Assembly: GCF_945277285.1 (NCBI RefSeq)
Contig: NZ_CALYPR010000001.1
Coordinates: 434,001 to 498,000, forward strand
Origin: an uncultured Bartonella sp.
GTDB lineage: Bacteria > Pseudomonadota > Alphaproteobacteria > Rhizobiales > Rhizobiaceae
DNA: 64,000 bases
Direction of reading: 5' to 3'
In this document: positions 1-7,392 of the stretch, piece by piece
How the letters are laid out: the number at the start of each line of letters is the position of its first letter
Numbering within the stretch: position 1 is the stretch's first letter
The notes under the pieces: generated by a model
The model's database searches: none
The model's input: only the letters and a program-made list of their open reading frames with translations
What the model was told of the DNA's origin: nothing
Program-made: the position numbers and the translations under genes

Positions 1-368
1 TGAATATTCTTATGCCACGAAGCTGCCATCGCCCCATTCAGGAAGCTGTCACCCGTGTTTTGCGGGCACCTTCAACGCGCACGGATCCTTTATGGGCCAA
101 GCGGTTGCGTCAGGAAGTCAGTCGCGCCCATGTTGCGATTGAAGCTTATATTCTCCAAGGCTCGATGACCTTGAACGATTTGCTGCATATCGAAGTCGGG
201 CAGGTTTTGCCACTCCCGGCCAATGCTGTCAAACAGGTAAGATTGCGCAGTGGCGATAAGCCCCTTTACAAATGCTCTTTAGGAAAAGTGGGATCAAATT
301 TTTCAGTGCGGGTAACCGAACCGATTGATGAAGAAGAGGAAATGTATGATGAACTGGTTCATAATTAA
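1..368 (+). CDS. fliM: Flagellar motor switch protein FliM, C-terminal part
   Basis: The reading frame is open from the window edge to TAA at 366-368, so only the C-terminal ~120 residues of FliM are present. This part carries the SPOA (surface presentation of antigens) domain that joins FliN in the C-ring of the flagellar switch: an acidic/hydrophobic stretch around 'LNDLLHIEVGQVLPLP', then 'GDKPLYKCSLGKVGSNFSV', then an acidic tail. It is followed, overlapping by about 20 bases, by a small coiled-coil gene, then fliN, fliG and flhB. That order matches the rhizobial motA-fliM-fliN-fliG-flhB arrangement. The CheY-P binding N-terminus and middle domain lie outside the window. Confidence 0.85.
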   Translation, partial: NILMPRSCHRPIQEAVTRVLRAPSTRTDPLWAKRLRQEVSRAHVAIEAYILQGSMTLNDLLHIEVGQVLPLPANAVKQVRLRSGDKPLYKCSLGKVGSNFSVRVTEPIDEEEEMYDELVHN

Positions 369-816
369 TATTGTAAGCGCTGTTCTTGCAATGACATCTC
401 TCGGAGTATTTGTCATTACATCGCGTAAACTGGCCAGTACAATTCGCTTGGGGCGCCAACTTGCCGAGCAAGTTCATGTGGCGACATCTAGCCTTGACCG
501 CGCCGTCAGAGCATTGCGTGAAGAACATCAGGATTTCCGTGACGAAAATAAAAAACTTGACGCACGTATTACTGAATCTTCGCGTATCCGTCGTGAAGTT
601 GACCGCTCGGTCGCCCATATGGAAACAATCCGCAACCAGTTGCAAGGAGATTTTAACCGGCTACGTGGTATATTGACAGCTCAATCGCATGGTCCGTCGG
701 CAAATTCCGCGCCGAGCCATTCTGCCGCCCCGCGTGCGATGCAAAACAACGGTTTGCCAGTTTTTGTGCAACGCAGAGTTCATAAAGCAGATCTTGGCAA
801 TAAGGTTCAATTTTAA
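346..816 (+). CDS. Flagellar-operon membrane-anchored coiled-coil protein (DUF6468-like)
   Basis: This is a protein of about 156 residues with one N-terminal membrane helix (about residues 3-23), then a charged, heptad-like region rich in Arg/Glu (about 30-115) and a low-complexity Ser/Ala/Pro tail. The start at 346 is chosen because GAGGA at 336-340 sits 5 bases upstream; an in-frame ATG at 325 is also open but lacks a good ribosome site. The gene begins inside the end of fliM and sits between fliM and fliN, so it is almost certainly co-transcribed with the C-ring genes. I believe it matches an alphaproteobacterial family of unknown function (DUF6468) found in flagellar operons. A scaffold or membrane-tethering role at the motor is inference. 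Confidence 0.7.
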   Translation: MMNWFIINIVSAVLAMTSLGVFVITSRKLASTIRLGRQLAEQVHVATSSLDRAVRALREEHQDFRDENKKLDARITESSRIRREVDRSVAHMETIRNQLQGDFNRLRGILTAQSHGPSANSAPSHSAAPRAMQNNGLPVFVQRRVHKADLGNKVQF

Positions 817-851
817 TTGGAAACGGCAAATAGCCGCGATGAAACGGTGAG

Positions 852-1364
852 ATGATGGCAGACGATACAAAACCAACAAATACTCCGCCGATGGGGGCAA
901 AGCCGACAATGCCTCCCCGTCCGGCCGGCGCGCCCATGGCGGGAGGTTTCAAGCCGAATGCCCCTGCCGGCGGTGCTGCTCCATTTGGTGGTGTTCATCC
1001 CGGCGCTGCTGGTGGTTTTGGTGCAAACCCTCAAAAACCGGCGGGTGGTGGTTTTGCCGCTGGTGGTGGCTTTGGCGCTACGGGTGCGAAAGGGCCACAA
1101 ACCCAGCAAAGCGAACCTGCCGGCAATGCCGACCTTATCATGAGTATTCCTGTCGAGGTACAGGTCGTTTTAGGAGGTACAACAATGCCGGTTGCAACCT
1201 TGATGAATCTTGGTCGCGGTGCTGTTATAACGCTTGATAAACAAATCGGTGATCCGGTAGACATTGTGGTAAACGGCCGCATTATTGCTCGCGGTGAAGT
1301 GATTGTGATGGAAGATGATTCATCACGCTTTGGTGTGAGTTTGACTGAAATCATCGGCAAATAA
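852..1364 (+). CDS. fliN: Flagellar motor switch protein FliN with Gly/Pro-rich N-terminus
   Basis: The protein is 170 residues. The last ~80 form a typical FliN SPOA domain ('MSIPVEVQVVLGGTTMPV', 'LGRGAVITLDK', 'GDPVDIVVNGRIIARGEV'), the part that forms the base of the C-ring with FliM and contacts the export ATPase complex. The first ~85 residues are a low-complexity stretch of Gly, Pro, Ala and Phe with GGGFGA-type repeats, longer than in enterobacterial FliN; extended N-termini are usual in rhizobia. A stop codon at 849-851 forces the start to 852 or 855. It lies in the fliM-fliN-fliG-flhB operon. Confidence 0.9.
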   Translation: MMADDTKPTNTPPMGAKPTMPPRPAGAPMAGGFKPNAPAGGAAPFGGVHPGAAGGFGANPQKPAGGGFAAGGGFGATGAKGPQTQQSEPAGNADLIMSIPVEVQVVLGGTTMPVATLMNLGRGAVITLDKQIGDPVDIVVNGRIIARGEVIVMEDDSSRFGVSLTEIIGK

Positions 1365-1392
1365 ATTATTCAAATGCGTTTGAAAGACAGTT

Positions 1393-2553
1393 ATGGCACC
1401 TTCAGAACAGGAAAAAACAACAGGAAATGAAGAGCCCGCAGCAGCTCCTTCTGCCGTTACGCAAAAAACTTCATCCTCTGTTATTGACAGCCTAACTGGG
1501 CAACAAAAAGTTGCCGCACTTCTTGTTGCCATGGGAAAACCGGCAGCAGCAAAAATACTTAAACATTTTTCGCCCGATGATCTTCGTCGGCTGAGCGGTC
1601 AGGCCCACACCCTTCCCAATATTAGCGTTGCTGATTTTGACGTTCTTGTTCACCAGTTTGAAGATGCTTTTGCCGAAGGGGTTTCGTTTTCTCAGGCGGG
1701 TGAACGATTTGACAACCTTGTTCAGGAAACCCTGCCTGAAGATGAAGCGGCCGCAGTACTTGACCCTAATGCAACCCCTGCTCTTCCCGAGGAAAGCCTA
1801 TGGGAAATCATGGGGAAGATGACCGCTGAAGATTTACAGCAGCATCTCTCGCTAGAACATCCACAGGTCATTGCCTATATTATTTCGAAACTTCCTTCTG
1901 ACCTTGCGGCTAAATTATTGCTTCTACAGACGATGGCCGAGCGCGGCGATATTATTTATCGAACATTGCATTTGCGTACAGTTTTACCGATTGTCGACGA
2001 TATTTTGGATAAAGCAATGCGTCCTGTGCTCATGCAAAAGAATGAAGCCGTCGATCAATCCCATTATGGAGAAGTCGCAAATATATTGAACCAGCTTGAC
2101 AAAAGTGAAATTGACGAAATGCTGGCAAGTCTTGATGGACTTGATCCGGAAGATTTGGAAAAAATCAAATCTAAGCTGTTCGTTTTCGAGGATATTCCGC
2201 GTTTGTCTGCCCGTGCAAGGCTTCTGCTTTTCGACGATATTCCCTCTGATGTCATTATCACGGCGTTGCGCAATGCCGATCAACAAACAACAGAGACAAT
2301 TCTCAGTGCTTTGTCACAACGTAGCCGTCGTATGGTCGAAGCTGAACTGAAGTCGCCGAACGAAATGATCACGCAAGCTGATATTACCAATGCGCGTCGA
2401 CAAATCGCCCAACAGGCAATCAAGCTTGCCGGCGAAGGAAAAATCAGTCTGGCAGCAGATGAAACGGAAAATGCGGCAGAAGGTGAGGCAAAACAAGCTG
2501 ATCAAGGTGACGCTAAAGGTGACGAAAAAGAGTCCACCGCCCCTAAAGAATGA
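1393..2553 (+). CDS. fliG: Flagellar motor switch protein FliG
   Basis: FliG is the rotor protein that couples MotA/B to the C-ring and decides rotation direction. The 386-residue product has the N-terminal FliF-binding region ('QQKVAALLVAMGKPAAAKILKHF'), the middle-domain EHPQ motif ('LEHPQVIAYIISKLP', about residues 155-170) and a C-terminal torque domain with alternating charges ('FVFEDIPRLSARARLLLFDDIP'). The last ~40 residues form an acidic Glu/Asp/Ala/Lys-rich tail that most FliG proteins lack. The gene is 28 bases after fliN and 6 bases before flhB, so one transcript is likely. Confidence 0.93.
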   Translation: MAPSEQEKTTGNEEPAAAPSAVTQKTSSSVIDSLTGQQKVAALLVAMGKPAAAKILKHFSPDDLRRLSGQAHTLPNISVADFDVLVHQFEDAFAEGVSFSQAGERFDNLVQETLPEDEAAAVLDPNATPALPEESLWEIMGKMTAEDLQQHLSLEHPQVIAYIISKLPSDLAAKLLLLQTMAERGDIIYRTLHLRTVLPIVDDILDKAMRPVLMQKNEAVDQSHYGEVANILNQLDKSEIDEMLASLDGLDPEDLEKIKSKLFVFEDIPRLSARARLLLFDDIPSDVIITALRNADQQTTETILSALSQRSRRMVEAELKSPNEMITQADITNARRQIAQQAIKLAGEGKISLAADETENAAEGEAKQADQGDAKGDEKESTAPKE

Positions 2554-2559
2554 TAACAA

Positions 2560-3630
2560 ATGGCTGAAGACAAACCGGACAAGGAAAGTCAAACCGAAGA
2601 GCCGACCGAGCACAAGATAAGCAAGGCGGAAGAAAAAGGGAACTTGCCTTTTTCCCGTGAATTGCCGACCTTCGCCGGCCTTGTCGGTTACAGTATGATT
2701 GCTGTTTTCATTGCTTTTCCTGCCATGTCAAAGCTGTCTAATTTTCTTATGCAATGGATTGAGCGGCCTGAGAGCTGGCGACTGAATGGTGCAGAGGATA
2801 TAAAACACCTACTGCTTCTGGTGGGGGGACATGTGGGACTCGCTATACTTCCGATTCTGGTCATTATACCCCTTATCGGCATTGCATCGTCAATGATACA
2901 AAACTCCCCACGCATTGTCGGTGAGCGGATACGCCCGCAATTTTCCCGCATCTCGCCGGCATCCGGTTTCAGCCGTATTTTTGGCAAGGCCGGATTTGTC
3001 GAATTTTTGAAATCGGTGGCAAAGTTGATCGGTGTCAGCTTCATCGTTTATCTGTCATTTTTTAAAAGCAATAGTGTCTTCACCGATGCGTTGGGCACGG
3101 TAGCATCTGCGTTGCCGGAATATATCCGTTCCGAAGTTGCCCGTCTCCTCATTTCATTTTCGGTGGCTGTTGTGGCAATTGCAGCTTTTGACTTTGCCTG
3201 GTCGAGATTTAGTTGGCGTCGACAATTGCGTATGACAAAACAGGAACTCAAGGATGAACAAAAAGAAATCGAAGGCAACCCGATGGTCAAAGCGCGTATG
3301 CGTTCGCTGGCCCGCGACCGTATCCGCCGCCAGATGATGGCCAATGTTCCTAAAGCGACAGTTGTTGTTGCCAACCCGACCCATTTTTCTGTCGCGTTAC
3401 GATACACACCGCCAACTGACTATGCACCGGTTGTGATTGCTAAAGGACAAGACATTTTGGCTTTACGTATCAGAGAAATAGCCGTCGAGCATGATATACC
3501 GGTCATTGAAAATATACCGCTTGCCCGCGCTCTTTATAAACAGGTTGAAGTCGATCAGGTTATACCCGAAGAATTCTATCAGGCGGTAGCGGAGCTGATC
3601 CGCTATATTAACAGCCAAAAAATACACTAA
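2560..3630 (+). CDS. flhB: Flagellar export gate protein FlhB
   Basis: FlhB is the inner-membrane component of the flagellar type III export gate that switches substrate class from rod/hook to filament. The 356-residue product opens with a charged cytoplasmic N-terminus ('DKESQTEEPTEHKISKAEEKG'), has four membrane segments between about residues 30 and 210, and a C-terminal cytoplasmic domain with the self-cleaving NPTH motif at residues 272-275 (Asn272-Pro273). It is the last of the fliM-fliN-fliG-flhB run; the next gene starts 47 bases downstream. Confidence 0.95.
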   Translation: MAEDKPDKESQTEEPTEHKISKAEEKGNLPFSRELPTFAGLVGYSMIAVFIAFPAMSKLSNFLMQWIERPESWRLNGAEDIKHLLLLVGGHVGLAILPILVIIPLIGIASSMIQNSPRIVGERIRPQFSRISPASGFSRIFGKAGFVEFLKSVAKLIGVSFIVYLSFFKSNSVFTDALGTVASALPEYIRSEVARLLISFSVAVVAIAAFDFAWSRFSWRRQLRMTKQELKDEQKEIEGNPMVKARMRSLARDRIRRQMMANVPKATVVVANPTHFSVALRYTPPTDYAPVVIAKGQDILALRIREIAVEHDIPVIENIPLARALYKQVEVDQVIPEEFYQAVAELIRYINSQKIH

Positions 3631-3677
3631 CACCAAGAACCTTTCACACTAATCTTTTACAAATGTCATGAAATAAA

Positions 3678-4103
3678 ATGAAACAAGATGATACACATGA
3701 AATGCGCGAAATGATGATTGCCAAACAGGTCGCGCGAATTGTTCCTGAACTAAAGCTCGTCGACCCGGCCGATTTTATTGCTTATATCCATGACGAACAT
3801 TTTGCCAATATTACCGATATCATTGATGCGGCAACTGAACTGCATTTCTATCCTCATACAATGCGATTCGGAAATGGAGGCAGCTATGAATTGGAGTGGA
3901 ATACCCCGCCTACAATTACGTTGGATATGGAATTTTCCAACGAGGGGGTAACTGCTTATTTCCGGCTTGTTATGTCACCTGAAGGGTTTGGCGTAGAACT
4001 TGATAATGTTGTCTTTGAAAACCCACAAGATGATGAAGCCGATACTCGGCAGCTAATGGATGCACTCAACAATGCCCGACTGAAAAAAGCTACAAACAAG
4101 TAA
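3678..4103 (+). CDS. Conserved hypothetical protein downstream of flhB
   Basis: This is a 141-residue acidic soluble protein with no signal peptide or membrane helix. It has an N-terminal helical region ('EMREMMIAKQVARIVPELKLVDPADFIAYIHDEHF') and a likely beta-rich middle ('GGSYELEWNTPPTITLDMEF', 'VTAYFRLVMSPEGFGVELDNVVF'), ending in a Lys-rich tail. I do not recognise a named domain. It follows flhB on the same strand and is closed by a clear terminator hairpin at 4125, so it may be the last gene of the flagellar operon. The gene is probably real because its codon pattern matches its neighbours. Confidence 0.7.
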   Translation: MKQDDTHEMREMMIAKQVARIVPELKLVDPADFIAYIHDEHFANITDIIDAATELHFYPHTMRFGNGGSYELEWNTPPTITLDMEFSNEGVTAYFRLVMSPEGFGVELDNVVFENPQDDEADTRQLMDALNNARLKKATNK

Positions 4104-4124
4104 TATTTAATTTTCCTGAAAAAG

Positions 4125-4154
4125 CAAAAAGGCGTCAATCATGCCTTTTTGTTT
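4125..4154 (+). terminator. Rho-independent terminator of the fliM-flhB operon
   Basis: A perfect 9-bp stem CAAAAAGGC/GCCTTTTTG with a 9-base loop lies 22 bases after the stop of the 141-residue gene and runs into TTTG. The A-rich left arm means it could also work on the opposite strand, closing the convergent flhA-fliR operon, although that operon ends some 380 bases away. Confidence 0.75.
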
Positions 4155-4533
4155 GAAAATATCTTATGTTTTAAACTTTATTATTAATCAGTATCGAATG
4201 ACTCTCCTTATTTATTTTAACATATAATGTTAAAGGTACAATTTATAAAAATTGAATTACAGCCCTTGAAGTCATAAAAATTGACACAAAAGGGCAAACA
4301 GTGATTCAACATATTGCGTTGGCGCATGAACACAGGGGTTCGTGTTTTAAAAAATGCTGAATTTTATTATAATTATGATCAATTTATTATCTTTAATATA
4401 TAAAAGTTACTTTATATATTTATTTAATAGCAATAATAATATTTCAAATAACTAGCTAAAATAGCTCCTGAAATTTAAGTAAAAAATTTTAAAATAATGA
4501 AGCTAAAAAGTCTTCAATCAATAAAGAAACGAT
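4155..4533. other. AT-rich intergenic spacer between convergent flagellar operons
   Basis: No coding frame with a plausible ribosome site was found on either strand. The stretch is strongly AT-rich, with long runs of A/T between about 4370 and 4530. I see no further strong terminator, tRNA or repeat. Confidence 0.5.
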
Positions 4534-4998
4534 TTATTTAACCTTGTTCATATCTCTGACCTGATCGGCAGGAATATAATTGAACTGTTCGACCATGATA
4601 TCCTTAATAACCGGCTCCGGGAAGCGTTGATTGACACCGTCGATGATCTTTTGTTTTACATCTGCAAATTTTACGCGTTCAATATGCTTTGTATCCGAAT
4701 AAGATCCAAAAAAAACATTGAAAACTTCATCATTAACGAACAGACCTAAAGGAACGGTCAGCTTATTTTTAACTTTTGAATCAATTGTGTATACGAGTTG
4801 TGAAATAATATAGCCATTCACTTTGCCATCGGCCAAGATCGGCACGCTCATAACATCTGTACGGTCATAATCAATTGTAGGTGCCGTTTCTTCCGCTGTC
4901 GCCGCAGTTTTTGGCTGTGAACTCACTTTAATGCCCGCCATTAACATTCCTAAAGCGACAACACAGACCCACAAACCGATGGCAACAATTTTAATCAT
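4534..4998 (-). CDS. FliL-like single-pass membrane protein of the flagellar cluster
   Basis: The protein is 154 residues with an N-terminal membrane helix (about residues 4-22, 'IVAIGLWVCVVALGMLMAG') and a periplasmic domain that ends in a FliL-like pattern ('VKQKIIDGVNQRFPEPVIKDIMVEQFNYI'). FliL proteins surround the stator and modulate torque. The start overlaps the end of the preceding FlgN-like gene by ATGA, indicating translational coupling. The rhizobial fliL proper is usually beside fliP, so this may be a paralogue; membership in the FliL family is inference from topology and the C-terminal pattern. Confidence 0.55.
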   Translation of the reverse strand: MIKIVAIGLWVCVVALGMLMAGIKVSSQPKTAATAEETAPTIDYDRTDVMSVPILADGKVNGYIISQLVYTIDSKVKNKLTVPLGLFVNDEVFNVFFGSYSDTKHIERVKFADVKQKIIDGVNQRFPEPVIKDIMVEQFNYIPADQVRDMNKVK

Positions 4999-5444
4999 TT
5001 ATGTTGCCCACTATTGACCGTGAAAGGATCGTAAGTCCCGTCTGTTTCCTGTTCGCGCGCAGCATCTTGCATCATTTGTGAAAGTTCTGTCACCGCTTCA
5101 AGATGAATTTTCAGCAATTCGCTATTGCGTTCGAGCTTTTTTTTCAAACCGCCGAGAAGCGTTTCAACCTTTGTTTCCACAACATCATCAAAATAACGGG
5201 CAACGTCCGTAATCGACTGGTTCAAATCGCGCAAACCACGAGCTTTACGGGCATTGATATCATTATAATCCGGGTTCTCGTGTTTTTCGAGAGCGCCGGT
5301 TTCATAATCGACGACCTCTTCAAGTGAATTGACAACAGCTGCAAACCTCGCCAAGGCAATATCCCTTGCAGCGGGATCATCAATATGCACCTTTACCGAA
5401 GCCAAAGTCGCATTCTGCTCACCTGGTTGCTCAGCTAAAGACAT
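4995..5444 (-). CDS. FlgN-like flagellar chaperone candidate
   Basis: This is a 149-residue, highly helical, soluble protein with an Asp/Glu/Leu-rich coiled-coil core ('ALARFAAVVNSLEEVVDYETGAL', 'LLGGLKKKLERNSELLKIHLEAVTELSQMM'). The size, composition and position, immediately after the rod-binding gene, match alphaproteobacterial FlgN-type chaperones that escort hook-associated proteins FlgK and FlgL. AAGGAG precedes the ATG at a normal distance. Sequence identity in this family is low, so the assignment rests mainly on context. Confidence 0.55.
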   Translation of the reverse strand: MSLAEQPGEQNATLASVKVHIDDPAARDIALARFAAVVNSLEEVVDYETGALEKHENPDYNDINARKARGLRDLNQSITDVARYFDDVVETKVETLLGGLKKKLERNSELLKIHLEAVTELSQMMQDAAREQETDGTYDPFTVNSGQHK

Positions 5445-5491
5445 CTGAAACTCCTTTGATTGAATATGTTATCATAAATTCCAATAAAAGT

Positions 5492-6094
5492 TTAAGTATT
5501 TTCGGTCATTTGTTTACGCACGAATTTCATGTCGTGGCTGTGAACAATATTATCAACAGTTGCTTGGGTGTTCTGATCAGATCGAGCAAGCTCGCCAAAG
5601 GCTGCCCCCATTCCCTGAACCCCGCCATCCGGAACTTTGCCCTCTTTTATCTGTTCGTCTCGTGCAAGCATTTTGGCAACACCTATTCCGCCATGATCAG
5701 CCAGTTCTCCGGCCATTGCCTCAGCCATCATGGATTTCCAGTATTCGCCCGCCTGCCCTTTGCCGAACACACTTGGAGTATCGGTTGTAAACATATTCTG
5801 GATAAATGACTGCAACATGAAAGCTTCAAACTTTTTATAAGCTTCGACATGGTCGCTATCGCCGTTTTTTCCTTTAATTTTTACCTGATCTCCATATCGT
5901 TCCAAAGACGATGAAGCTGACATATCGCCATTCACTTTTGTTAAATTGGAAAAGCCGGTACCTGCAATCTCCTGATTGGCAGCTCGCACGGCACTTTGCG
6001 CATTACGCAATTTTTCGACTGAAGCCCTATATTCGAGAGGATCAGCCGCTTTTGATACATCAAGTACCAAGTCTGAAGGTGGTTGAATGGCCAT
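5492..6094 (-). CDS. Rod-binding protein (FlgJ N-terminal domain type)
   Basis: The product is 200 residues with a central FlgJ-type rod-binding domain: 'AYKKFEAFMLQSFIQNMF', a Tyr-Trp-Lys segment ('GEYWKSMMAEAMAGELA') and 'GGIGVAKMLARD'. The C-terminal muramidase domain of enterobacterial FlgJ is absent, as is normal in rhizobia, which use a separate enzyme to open the peptidoglycan. It is presumed to act in the periplasm as a rod-assembly cap. It sits between the FliJ-like and FlgN-like genes of the flhA operon and has an AGAGGA ribosome site 7 bases before the start. Confidence 0.8.
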   Translation of the reverse strand: MAIQPPSDLVLDVSKAADPLEYRASVEKLRNAQSAVRAANQEIAGTGFSNLTKVNGDMSASSSLERYGDQVKIKGKNGDSDHVEAYKKFEAFMLQSFIQNMFTTDTPSVFGKGQAGEYWKSMMAEAMAGELADHGGIGVAKMLARDEQIKEGKVPDGGVQGMGAAFGELARSDQNTQATVDNIVHSHDMKFVRKQMTENT

Positions 6095-6217
6095 TATATG
6101 TCCTCTTATAGCTTATGCCCGCCTAACAGCCGGACGTCTAAAATCTTGAAGGAAATCTGGCTACCGATAAAACGGCGATGATATAATTTCCTGAATTTTC
6201 ACTATAAGTGATAAAGC

Positions 6218-6613
6218 TTATCCCAAACTGGTGTCTTTTACGATTTTCGCGGCGACATATTCTTCAAGCATTTTTGCTATGTCTTTGCGCTCTTCAGCAT
6301 CCTGAGCAGCCTTACGCTTTTCATCGATCACATCGCAGCGCCTTGAAGATTGCAGCAAGGTTCGTCTTTGTTCGGCGATGAGATTGCCAAGAATCGTTTC
6401 TTTGCGCGCATTTTTTTCAAGGCGGCGGGATACCAGCGTAGGATCAAAAAAATCAGCGGTTGAACCTTTTTCCATCAAAGAAAACAGAAATCGGTCTTCC
6501 TCAGACAAAGCTGAAAGGGCATTTTGGGTTCCTTCAAGCTCGGCTTCATCGCGTGCTTTCACCAATTTTTGTGCTTTCAAAAGTCGTGCATATCGTTGGC
6601 TTACTGTTGGCAT
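6218..6613 (-). CDS. FliJ-like coiled-coil flagellar export protein candidate
   Basis: The product is 131 residues, almost entirely charged helix ('LLKAQKLVKARDEAELEG', 'RRLEKNARKETILGNLIAEQRR', 'RKAAQDAEERKDIAKMLEEYVAAK'), with no signal peptide. Its start codon overlaps the fliR stop (TAATG). FliJ, the coiled-coil stalk of the export ATPase, is usually unannotated in rhizobia; this gene has the right size and helical make-up and lies directly after fliR. A FliJ-like role is inference. Confidence 0.6.
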   Translation of the reverse strand: MPTVSQRYARLLKAQKLVKARDEAELEGTQNALSALSEEDRFLFSLMEKGSTADFFDPTLVSRRLEKNARKETILGNLIAEQRRTLLQSSRRCDVIDEKRKAAQDAEERKDIAKMLEEYVAAKIVKDTSLG

Positions 6614-7380
6614 TATGGCCCTCTATTTAACCACGAAGCATATTCTGTACCCAAAAAGGTTAATATTTGCGGCAAGAGATAATAAATCAATAATAAACCA
6701 CCAAACATCACAAATGGCATTGAAATAAAGTAAACCGGAATGGTCGGCGTAAGCTTGTTGATAAGACCGACAGCAATATTCACCAAAATAGAGTATATGA
6801 TGAAAGGCGAAGCAATGCGGAGCGTCGTCAAAAACGTCTGTGAAAGGGCATCTTGGAAATCAATCAATGCTGATTGTGGTGCCGGTGTCAGCGAAGCAGG
6901 TATAATCTGATAGGATGTCATAAGCCCGCGGATGACCACCATATGAAGGTCTAAGGCAAAGAACAACATCAGTGCACCAATCATAATCATATTGGCAACT
7001 TGGGTCTCCGGCTGCGATTCGATAACACTTGTGCCGGGTTGTCCGGAATAGCCAATTGACATGCCAATCACGTTGGCCATAAATTGCAAAGCCCACATAT
7101 AAGCTTGTGCAATAATACCAAATGTTGCACCAACAAGCGATTCACTGACGATTCCGGCAACCAATGTTGCCAATGTCGGATTTTGCGCAATGGTTGCAAA
7201 ATTCGAGCCGGAAAGCGGCACCATAATCAGCGAAAACGCAATAGCCAAAAACAACCTTAAATTCATTGGCACACGGGCACTTGATATACCGGGCATCAGC
7301 ATCAGACATGCGCCCACCCGCGCAAAGATCAGCATGGCAATTATCACCAGCTGATCAATGGGCAACACTGTAGAGGACAT
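6613..7380 (-). CDS. fliR: Flagellar export gate protein FliR
   Basis: The product is a 255-residue integral membrane protein with about six hydrophobic segments ('LVIIAMLIFARVGACLMLMPG', 'MNLRLFLAIAFSLIMVPL', 'IGALMLFFALDLHMVVIRGLM', 'FIIYSILVNIAVGLINKLTP', 'MPFVMFGGLLLIYYLLPQIL'). FliR forms the core of the flagellar type III export channel with FliP and FliQ. AAGGAATAGG lies just before the ATG. It is 12 bases after flhA, and the next gene overlaps its stop, so the cluster is tightly coupled. FliP and FliQ are not in this window. Confidence 0.93.
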   Translation of the reverse strand: MSSTVLPIDQLVIIAMLIFARVGACLMLMPGISSARVPMNLRLFLAIAFSLIMVPLSGSNFATIAQNPTLATLVAGIVSESLVGATFGIIAQAYMWALQFMANVIGMSIGYSGQPGTSVIESQPETQVANMIMIGALMLFFALDLHMVVIRGLMTSYQIIPASLTPAPQSALIDFQDALSQTFLTTLRIASPFIIYSILVNIAVGLINKLTPTIPVYFISMPFVMFGGLLLIYYLLPQILTFLGTEYASWLNRGP

Positions 7381-7392
7381 GTCCTATTCCTT

